A stretch of DNA of 5,155 nucleotides, from NCBI GenBank assembly GCA_002413345.1, contig DHWU01000050.1, positions 1 through 5,155 of the forward strand, read 5' to 3'. Below, piece after piece: positions 1 through 5,155 of this stretch (position 1 is its first letter; each line of letters begins with the position of its first letter). The notes under the pieces are model-generated. The model worked only from the letters and a program-made list of their open reading frames with translations, was not told the DNA's origin and did no database searches. The stretch is from Propionibacteriaceae bacterium UBA5174 (GTDB taxonomy: Bacteria > Actinomycetota > Actinomycetes > Propionibacteriales > Propionibacteriaceae). The translations under genes were made by a program, and so were the position numbers.

Positions 1-1635
1 AAGGTCGACGACAACATCGCACGTATTCGCTATTCCACTCCGGGCGTCGGCCTCATCAGCCCGCCGCCGCACGATGACATCTATTCGATCGAGGATCTCA
101 AACAGCTGATTCACGATTTGAAGTGTGCCAACCCGAGCGCGCGCATCCACGTGAAGCTGGTGGCTGAGGTCGGCGTCGGCACGGTTGCCGCTGGGGTTAC
201 GAAGGCCAAGGCCGATGTGGTGCTGATCTCCGGCCACGATGGTGGCACTGGAGCGGCGCCGCTGACCTCGGTGAAGCATGCCGGCGGACCTTGGGAGTTA
301 GGCCTGGCCGAAACCCAGCAAACCTTGCTGCTCAATGGCTTGCGGGAGCGGATCACCGTGCAAGTTGACGGTCAAATGAAGACCGGACGCGATGTCGTGA
401 TCGGCGCTCTACTCGGTGCCGAAGAGTTCGGGTTCGCAACAGCTCCGTTGGTGGTGTCTGGGTGCGTGATGATGCGGGTATGCCATCTGGATACCTGTCC
501 AGTTGGGGTAGCCACCCAGAATCCAGAGTTGCGAGAGAAGTACGCCGGCAATGCCGACTACTTGGTCAACTTCTTCAATTTCATCGCTGAGGAAGTTCGC
601 GAGTTGCTGGCCCAGCTTGGCTTCCGTTCCATTGAGGAAGCGGTGGGCCACGTTGAGGCCCTGCGTACCCGCGACGCGATCGGCCATTGGAAGGCCCAAG
701 GTCTGGATCTCAGCCCGATCTTGACCCGGATTGAACTTCCCGAAGGCGCTTCACTGCGTCGGCGGACCTTCCAGGATCATGGTCTAACCGACAAACTCGA
801 CGTTCAGCTAATCGCCATGGCACAACCTGCCTTGGTCAACGGCGAGCTGGTTCGCGGGGATCTCTCGGTGCGTAATGTGGATCGCACTGTTGGCACCTTG
901 CTCGGCCATGAGGTGACCAAGGCCACTAAAGGCGCTGGGCTGCCGGAGAACACCATCGACTTCACGCTGCGCGGCACCGCGGGCCAGAGCTTTGGGGCGT
1001 TCCTCCCTGCTGGGATCACGCTTCGGTTGATCGGTGATTCCAACGACTACTTCGGCAAGGGACTATCCGGGGGGCGGCTGACGCTGCGTCCCCATGAGTC
1101 GGCGCCGTTCGTAGCCGAGGAACAGATCATCGCTGGCAACGTAATCGCCTATGGCGCAACCAGTGGCGAGCTGTTCATTCGCGGCATGGTGGGCGAACGG
1201 TTCTGCGTCCGCAACTCAGGTGCCACTGCGGTGGTCGAAGGAGTTGGCGATCACGCCTGCGAGTACATGACCGGCGGTGAAGCCATGATTCTGGGAGTCA
1301 CCGGTCGCAACATCGGCGCCGGGATGTCTGGCGGTGTGGCCTGGGTGCTTGATCTGGATCTGGCGAAACTCAACTCAGAGATGGTTGATCCGCAGACTCC
1401 CGGTGACACTCAGCTGGTTCGAATCCGGGAGTTGTTGGTGAAACATCGAGACGAAACTGGCTCTGCGGTGGCCGACCGGCTGATTGCGGCCACTGATGGT
1501 GAGCTGGCGAGTCGGTTCACCACATTGATGCCCCGCGATTACGCCAGGGTGATGGCAGCTAAGGCACAAGCTGAAGCTGCCGGACTGGACCCGGAGACGA
1601 CAACCAAGCTGATGATGGAGGCCTCCAATGGCTGA
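1..1635 (+). CDS. gltB: Glutamate synthase (NADPH) large subunit, C-terminal part (5' end outside window)
   Basis: GltB carries the glutaminase and synthase sites of NADPH-GOGAT, where ammonia released from glutamine is added to 2-oxoglutarate in the cytoplasm. The window opens mid-gene in frame 1 and keeps the last 544 residues, roughly a third of a normal ~1500-residue subunit; the N-terminal class II glutaminase domain is missing. Window residues 1 to about 240 are the end of the FMN-binding synthase barrel, with the conserved VKLV and EVGVG segment (52-60) and SGHDGGTG (77-84). Cysteines 155, 161 and 166 have the C-x5-C-x4-C spacing of the GOGAT 3Fe-4S cluster. Residues about 290-450 form the C-terminal beta-helix (GXGXG) domain, with FGKGLSGG at 351-358 and a run of glycine-rich repeats at 380-450. 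The reading frame is intact. The TTG at 118 is internal and is not the start. The stop codon lies inside the start of gltD, which encodes its partner. Confidence 0.98.
   Translation, partial: KVDDNIARIRYSTPGVGLISPPPHDDIYSIEDLKQLIHDLKCANPSARIHVKLVAEVGVGTVAAGVTKAKADVVLISGHDGGTGAAPLTSVKHAGGPWELGLAETQQTLLLNGLRERITVQVDGQMKTGRDVVIGALLGAEEFGFATAPLVVSGCVMMRVCHLDTCPVGVATQNPELREKYAGNADYLVNFFNFIAEEVRELLAQLGFRSIEEAVGHVEALRTRDAIGHWKAQGLDLSPILTRIELPEGASLRRRTFQDHGLTDKLDVQLIAMAQPALVNGELVRGDLSVRNVDRTVGTLLGHEVTKATKGAGLPENTIDFTLRGTAGQSFGAFLPAGITLRLIGDSNDYFGKGLSGGRLTLRPHESAPFVAEEQIIAGNVIAYGATSGELFIRGMVGERFCVRNSGATAVVEGVGDHACEYMTGGEAMILGVTGRNIGAGMSGGVAWVLDLDLAKLNSEMVDPQTPGDTQLVRIRELLVKHRDETGSAVADRLIAATDGELASRFTTLMPRDYARVMAAKAQAEAAGLDPETTTKLMMEASNG
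1617..1621 (+). promoter_or_regulatory. Ribosome binding site of gltD, inside gltB
   Basis: GGAGG lies six bases before the ATG at 1628, within the last codons of gltB. It supports this ATG as the gltD start and allows independent or re-initiated translation as ribosomes finish gltB. Confidence 0.8.
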
Positions 1636-3097
1636 TCCGAAGGGGTTCATCACCACCCCTCGCAAGGTGGCCGAGCGTCGGCCGATCGTCGAGCGGGTGC
1701 AGGACTGGCAAGAGGTTTACCCCGGTTCTCCCGGACGCGCCTTGCTGCCAATCATTGAGAAGCAGGCCGGTCGTTGCATGGACTGCGGAATTCCGTTCTG
1801 TCACTCTGGTTGCCCACTGGGCAACTTGATTCCGGAGTGGAACGACATGCTCTGGCGGGACAACTGGACCGGCGCGGTAGAACGACTCCATGCCACCAAC
1901 AACTTCCCAGAGTTCACCGGAAGGCTTTGTCCGGCGCCGTGTGAGACCGCTTGTGTGGTGGGTATTCACCGAGATCCGGTGACTATCAAGAATATTGAGG
2001 TTGCGATCATTGATCGCGCCTGGGACGACCGCCGCGTGGTGGCAGTTCCGGCGGCCTACCACACCGGAAAGACCGTTGCCGTGATTGGTTCGGGGCCATC
2101 GGGGCTGGCAGTGTCACAGCAGCTGACCCGAGCCGGTTACACCGTGGTGGTGTACGAACGCGCCGATGCCCCTGGTGGCCTGTTGCGTTACGGCATTCCG
2201 GAGTTCAAGATGCAAAAGTCGGTCTTGGACCGCCGGTTGAAGCAGATGCGGCTGGAAGGCACTGCCTTCAAGACGAGCGTGAACATCGGTGTGGACATTA
2301 CCGGGCCGAAGTTGTTGGAACTGTTTGACGCCGTAGTGGTGTCCATCGGGTCCACGGTTGCGCGCGATCTCCCCGTGCCTGGTCGGCAGTTCAACGGCAT
2401 CCATCAGGCGATGGAGTACCTTCCGCAGGCCAACCGAGTCGCAGTCGGCGAAGAGGTTTCCGATCAAATCTTGGCCACTGGCAAGGATGTAGTGATCATT
2501 GGTGGTGGCGATACCGGCGCAGACTGTGTTGGTACTGCGCTTCGGCAAGGCGCACAGTCGGTCACACAGTTGGAGATCATGCCGATGCCCCCGCAGGAGC
2601 GTCCGCAGACCCAACCATGGCCTACCTTCCCGATGACCTTCAAAGTCACCTCTGCCCACGAAGAGGGTGGCGAGCGGGTCTACTCCGTTTCGACTGCCGA
2701 ATTCCTGGGTGACGACAATGGCAACGTCTCGGCTTTAGTAGTCAACGATGTGAGCTTCGTTAACGGCAAGCTGGAGACGGTGCCAGACACCACCCGAACG
2801 ATCCCAGCCCAGCTAGTGCTGCTGGCAATGGGCTTCGTCGGTCCACAACGCGACGGCCTAGTTGATCAACTCGGTCTGGAACTGGACGCCCGAGGAAACA
2901 TCGTTCGCGACGAGAATTTCGCGACCAATGTTGATCGGGTCTTCGCCTGTGGTGATGCTGGCCGTGGCCAGTCGTTGATCGTCTGGGCAATCGCCGAAGG
3001 TCGCTCCTGCGCCACCGGGGTGGACTCGTTGTTGTCCCAGCGCGAATCGCGGCTACCGAAGCCGATCGCGCCAACAGACCGCCCACTGATGGTTTAG
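1628..3097 (+). CDS. gltD: Glutamate synthase (NADPH) small subunit
   Basis: GltD takes electrons from NADPH through FAD and 4Fe-4S clusters and passes them to the FMN and 3Fe-4S centre of GltB. The protein is complete at 489 residues, slightly longer than or equal to usual GltD. The N-terminal iron-sulfur region has cysteines 50, 53, 58 and 62 (CMDCGIPFC followed by HSGCPLG) and 101, 105 and 109 (CPAPCETAC). An FAD Rossmann motif GSGPSG is at 154-159, followed by the GGLLRYGIPEFKM segment typical of the family. The NADPH Rossmann motif GGGDTG is at 292-297, and the C-terminal FAD contact CGD is at 441-443, followed by GRGQSLIVWAIAEGR. The ATG overlaps the gltB end by eight bases (ATGGCTGA) and has a good Shine-Dalgarno sequence, so the two are almost certainly one operon with coupled translation, which suits a fixed subunit ratio. 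Related iron-sulfur flavoproteins (dihydropyrimidine dehydrogenase N-terminus, NfnB) share this fold, but adjacency to gltB settles the call. Confidence 0.98.
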   Translation: MADPKGFITTPRKVAERRPIVERVQDWQEVYPGSPGRALLPIIEKQAGRCMDCGIPFCHSGCPLGNLIPEWNDMLWRDNWTGAVERLHATNNFPEFTGRLCPAPCETACVVGIHRDPVTIKNIEVAIIDRAWDDRRVVAVPAAYHTGKTVAVIGSGPSGLAVSQQLTRAGYTVVVYERADAPGGLLRYGIPEFKMQKSVLDRRLKQMRLEGTAFKTSVNIGVDITGPKLLELFDAVVVSIGSTVARDLPVPGRQFNGIHQAMEYLPQANRVAVGEEVSDQILATGKDVVIIGGGDTGADCVGTALRQGAQSVTQLEIMPMPPQERPQTQPWPTFPMTFKVTSAHEEGGERVYSVSTAEFLGDDNGNVSALVVNDVSFVNGKLETVPDTTRTIPAQLVLLAMGFVGPQRDGLVDQLGLELDARGNIVRDENFATNVDRVFACGDAGRGQSLIVWAIAEGRSCATGVDSLLSQRESRLPKPIAPTDRPLMV

Positions 3098-3100
3098 TCG

Positions 3101-3124
3101 GGGCCGCCCCGGTGGGGGCGGCCT
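3101..3124 (+). terminator. Probable intrinsic terminator of gltBD
   Basis: Four bases after the gltD stop, GGCCGCCCC (3102-3110) and GGGGCGGCC (3115-3123) form a perfect 9-bp GC stem with a GGTG loop; G3101 and T3124 can add a wobble pair. The following bases (TTGTGATT) are only weakly T-rich. That is common for terminators in GC-rich actinobacteria, but it leaves the efficiency uncertain. Confidence 0.8.
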
Positions 3125-3132
3125 TGTGATTG

Positions 3133-3149
3133 GTCAAAGAGGGTTTGAC
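3133..3149. repeat. Short inverted repeat GTCAAA-N5-TTTGAC
   Basis: GTCAAA (3133-3138) and TTTGAC (3144-3149) are exact inverted copies separated by five bases. The right arm overlaps a TTGACG hexamer that resembles a -35 element (3145-3150), so it could be an operator, but I find no matching -10 at a normal distance. A 6-bp inverted repeat is not rare by chance in a gap of this size. Confidence 0.3.
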
Positions 3150-3205
3150 GAGCGGGTGCTGTGCGGTGAGTCCGCGCGGTGGCTTGGTGCAGCCAGCACC
3201 GCTCG
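3149..3205 (+). other. Long imperfect stem-loop in the dnaE upstream region
   Basis: CGAGCGGGTGCTG (3149-3161) pairs with CAGCACCGCTCG (3194-3205) over 12 base pairs, with a single bulged G at 3154. The 32-base interior can form a second small hairpin, GCGG-TGAGT-CCGC (3163-3175). A competing local hairpin GGTGC-AGCCA-GCACC (3186-3200) uses the same right arm, so two alternative folds are possible. No T-tract follows, so it does not look like a terminator. It could be a structured leader of the dnaE transcript, a small RNA, or an intergenic palindromic repeat; the sequence alone does not decide. Confidence 0.45.
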
Positions 3206-3263
3206 GGTCTGGGTTGATGGCTGGAACCGCGGGCGTCAAGATGCCTGTTGCTCAGCAATGGTT

Positions 3264-3278
3264 CGCGATCATCTCGCG
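3264..3278. repeat. Short inverted repeat CGCGA-TCATC-TCGCG
   Basis: CGCGA (3264-3268) and TCGCG (3274-3278) are exact inverted copies around five bases. Just upstream TTGCTCAGCAA (3248-3258) is another 5-1-5 palindrome. Either could be a protein-binding site or a small hairpin ahead of dnaE, but both are short enough to arise by chance. Confidence 0.25.
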
Positions 3279-3315
3279 TAGGTGAGTCGCCAGCCCCGAT
3301 GTCAGTGGTCAGAGT

Positions 3316-3321
3316 TACAGT
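3316..3321 (+). promoter_or_regulatory. Weak candidate -10 element for dnaE
   Basis: TACAGT fits the TAnnnT pattern of a housekeeping -10 and would give a leader of about 60 bases before the dnaE GTG. No recognisable -35 lies 16-18 bases upstream, so this is only a candidate. Confidence 0.18.
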
Positions 3322-3373
3322 GATTACCCGCTGACTTCCCCCAGCGTTTTCCCTTGTTCGCACCCAGCCGCTT

Positions 3374-3385
3374 GGAGGTTCGAGG
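3374..3385 (+). promoter_or_regulatory. Ribosome binding site of dnaE
   Basis: GGAGG (3374-3378) lies 12 bases and GAGG (3382-3385) five bases before the GTG at 3391. Either can pair with the 16S rRNA tail; the nearer one has the more usual spacing. Upstream in the same frame to the stop at 3283 there is no ATG, GTG or TTG, so this site and the GTG fix the start. Confidence 0.65.
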
Positions 3386-3390
3386 TCAGC

Positions 3391-5155
3391 GTGTCGTCGA
3401 ACGAATTCGTGCACTTGCACTGCCACTCGGAGTACTCGATGTTGGACGGCGCAGCCCGCCTGAAGGATCTGGTCGCTACCACTGAGCAGTTGGGCATGAA
3501 TGCGCTTGCGATCACCGATCACGGCAATCTCTTCGGTGCCTATGAGTTCTACAAAGTCGCTAAGAACTCACCGGTAAAACCGATCATCGGGTTGGAGGCC
3601 TACCTCACGCCCAAGACGCACCGCGGTGAGCGCAAGCGGGTGCAGTTCGGCGATGGAAGCGGCGATGACGTGTCCGCCAAGGGCGCCTACACCCACATGA
3701 CTATGTGGGCGGAGAACCGCGATGGTATGCACAACCTGTTCAAGCTGAGTTCAATGAGCTCGCTGGAGGGGTTCTTCTATAAACCCCGCGCTGACCGCGA
3801 ACTACTGCACCAATATGCCAAAGGGCTGATCGCCACCACTGGTTGCCCCTCAGGAGAGGTGCAGACCTACCTTCGGCTGGGCAAGTATGACGAGGCTCTC
3901 GCCTCGGCCGCAGAGTTTCGAGACATCTTTGGCGCAGACAACTTCTTCGTGGAGTTGATGGACCACGGGTTGGAGATCGAGACCCGGGTTCGTGACGATC
4001 TGCTGCGGATCTCAAAGTCGCTGAACCTGCCGCTAGTGGCCAGCAACGATCTGCACTATGTGCGGGCCGCTGATGCCGATGACCACGACACGCTGCTTTG
4101 TGTTTCGGCCGGGTCCAATAAAGACACTCCGAACCGGTTCAAGTTCAACGGCAGCGGGTATTACCTAAAGTCACCGCAGGAGATGCGGGCGCTGTTCAGC
4201 GGGGTTCCAGAGGCCTGCGACAACACGCTGTTGATCGCCGAACGCTGCCAAACCAGTTTTGATGAGGGCGTGGGCACCTATATGCCCGAGTTCCCGGTTC
4301 CGGCAGGCGAGACCGAATCGAGCTGGTTCGTCCACGAAGTGGCCGAAGGCCTGAAGGAACGCTTTCCTGAAGGAGTGCCGAGCTACGCCACCGAGAAGGC
4401 GACCTACGAGACCGAAGTAATCATCGGCAAGGGCTATCCCGGCTATTTCCTAGTGGTGGCCGACTTCATCAACTGGGCGAAGAACAACGGCATCCGAGTA
4501 GGGCCTGGTCGTGGGTCGGGTGCCGGTTCGATGTGCGCCTACGCGATGAAGATCACCGACTTGGATCCGGTACCGCATGGACTGATTTTCGAACGGTTCC
4601 TCAATCCGGAACGTCCATCGATGCCCGACTTCGATGTGGACTTTGATGAGCGTCGGCGCGGTGAGGTGATCCGCTATGTCACCGAGAAGTACGGCAGCGA
4701 CCGCGTTTGCCAGATCGTCACCTATGGCACTATCAAGGCCAAACAGGCAATCAAAGATGCTGGCCGAGTGCTCGGCATGCCGTTCGCACTGGGGGAGAAG
4801 CTCACCAAGGCCTACACCCCGCCGGTCCAGGGCAAGGACGTGCCACTGGCCGATGTGTTCGATCCAAAACACCCTCGCTACGGTGAGGGCACCGAATTTC
4901 GCGAGCTGTACGAGTCTGAACCCGAGGCCAAACTCGTGGTGGACACAGCTCGGGGCATCGAAGGATTGAAACGGCAGTGGGGTGTTCACGCAGCTGGCGT
5001 GATCATGTCGAGTGCGCCTTTGATGGACGTCATCCCGATCATGAAACGGGAACAAGACGGCCAGATCATCACCCAGTTCGACTACCCAAGCTGTGAATCG
5101 CTGGGCCTGGTCAAGATGGACTTCTTGGGTCTGCGAAATCTCACCATTCTCGATG
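3391..5155 (+). CDS. dnaE: DNA polymerase III alpha subunit, N-terminal half (3' end outside window)
   Basis: DnaE is the catalytic subunit of the replicative polymerase and works at the fork with the beta clamp. The GTG at 3391 is the only usual start in frame after the stop at 3283. The window holds 588 codons plus one base, about half of a ~1170-1190-residue protein. Residues about 1-285 are the PHP domain: HLHCHSEYS at 8-16, TDHG at 42-45, GLEAY at 67-71, TTGCPSGEV at 149-157 and SNDLHYV at 218-224. The PHP metal ligands known from mycobacterial DnaE1 all seem present: H10, H12, D19, H44, E69, H102, C152, D220 and H222. The polymerase core follows, with GPGRGSGAGS at 371-380, catalytic D415 and D417 in PDFDVDF, GVHAAGVIMSS from 531, and the third catalytic Asp, D577, in KMDFLGLRNLT. 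Fingers, beta-binding and OB regions lie beyond the window. The intact PHP site and sequence point to DnaE1 rather than the error-prone DnaE2, whose PHP domain is usually degenerate. Confidence 0.97.
   Translation, partial: MSSNEFVHLHCHSEYSMLDGAARLKDLVATTEQLGMNALAITDHGNLFGAYEFYKVAKNSPVKPIIGLEAYLTPKTHRGERKRVQFGDGSGDDVSAKGAYTHMTMWAENRDGMHNLFKLSSMSSLEGFFYKPRADRELLHQYAKGLIATTGCPSGEVQTYLRLGKYDEALASAAEFRDIFGADNFFVELMDHGLEIETRVRDDLLRISKSLNLPLVASNDLHYVRAADADDHDTLLCVSAGSNKDTPNRFKFNGSGYYLKSPQEMRALFSGVPEACDNTLLIAERCQTSFDEGVGTYMPEFPVPAGETESSWFVHEVAEGLKERFPEGVPSYATEKATYETEVIIGKGYPGYFLVVADFINWAKNNGIRVGPGRGSGAGSMCAYAMKITDLDPVPHGLIFERFLNPERPSMPDFDVDFDERRRGEVIRYVTEKYGSDRVCQIVTYGTIKAKQAIKDAGRVLGMPFALGEKLTKAYTPPVQGKDVPLADVFDPKHPRYGEGTEFRELYESEPEAKLVVDTARGIEGLKRQWGVHAAGVIMSSAPLMDVIPIMKREQDGQIITQFDYPSCESLGLVKMDFLGLRNLTILD

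Larger units (their letters stand above)
3098..3390 (+). other. gltD-dnaE intergenic region, no convincing gene
   Basis: This 293-base gap holds the gltD terminator at its left end and the dnaE ribosome binding site at its right end. Between them I see several inverted repeats but no protein gene with a credible start and ribosome binding site, and no tRNA-like or known riboswitch-like arrangement that I recognise. The dnaE promoter is expected here. Confidence 0.7.

Noticed and set aside
118..1635. TTG at 118 as the start of a separate 505-residue protein
   Set aside because: The same frame is open back to base 1 and encodes conserved GltB sequence there, so the TTG is an internal leucine codon.
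1559..2062. 167-residue open frame on the minus strand
   Set aside because: It lies opposite gltB and gltD, has no recognisable domain, and the plus-strand frames are clearly conserved; it is an antisense shadow of GC-rich coding sequence.
3145..3150. TTGACG as the -35 of a dnaE promoter
   Set aside because: No TAnnnT hexamer lies 16-19 bases downstream; the sequence there is GTGAGTCC, so no complete promoter can be supported.
3217..3285. 22-codon plus-strand frame in the dnaE leader (MAGTAGVKM...)
   Set aside because: There is no Shine-Dalgarno sequence before its ATG and nothing recognisable in the peptide. It is in the dnaE frame and its TGA closes that frame upstream of dnaE, but nothing shows that it is translated.
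3379..3402. LexA-type (SOS) box around TTCGA...TCGAA at the dnaE start
   Set aside because: The arms are 14 bases apart and do not fit the actinobacterial GAAC-N4-GTTC pattern; SOS control is also expected for dnaE2, not the main replicative dnaE.
3094..3522. 142-residue minus-strand open frame covering the intergenic region
   Set aside because: It crosses the gltD terminator and the dnaE start, has no recognisable domain, and its composition looks like a random open frame in GC-rich DNA.
4450..5055. 201-residue open frame on the minus strand
   Set aside because: It is antisense to the polymerase core of dnaE and shows no recognisable family; the conserved catalytic motifs on the plus strand explain this DNA.

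Overview
The window holds three protein-coding genes, all on the + strand: the 3' end of gltB (glutamate synthase large subunit), a complete gltD (glutamate synthase small subunit) and the 5' half of dnaE (replicative DNA polymerase III alpha subunit). The GltD and DnaE proteins read like those of Actinomycetota: GltD resembles the mycobacterial protein as I remember it, and the DnaE palm region resembles Streptomyces DnaE. GC content is about 58% in a line I counted by eye, which is moderate for that phylum. I cannot name a genus.

Positions 1-1635 encode the last 544 residues of GltB, covering the end of the FMN/3Fe-4S synthase domain and the C-terminal beta-helix domain. gltD (1628-3097) starts inside the last codons of gltB, with an 8-base overlap and its own Shine-Dalgarno sequence, so the two subunits are very probably made from one mRNA by coupled translation. 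Together they form NADPH-dependent GOGAT, which turns glutamine and 2-oxoglutarate into two glutamates. A strong GC-rich hairpin directly after the gltD stop codon probably ends this transcript.

Positions 3098-3390 carry no convincing gene. The stretch is rich in inverted repeats, the best of which is a 12-bp stem with one bulged base (3149-3205) that encloses a smaller hairpin. The dnaE promoter should lie here, but I see no good -35/-10 pair.

From 3391 a GTG-started dnaE runs off the window after 588 codons. It has an apparently complete metal-binding PHP domain, which predicts built-in 3'-5' proofreading, and all three catalytic aspartates of the polymerase site.

This is mostly ordinary housekeeping DNA. 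I found no mobile element, CRISPR array, tRNA, rRNA, defence system or biosynthetic cluster, and no evidence of an undescribed protein system. The points most worth a second look are the structured leader between gltD and dnaE, the intact PHP active site and the gltBD-dnaE gene order.
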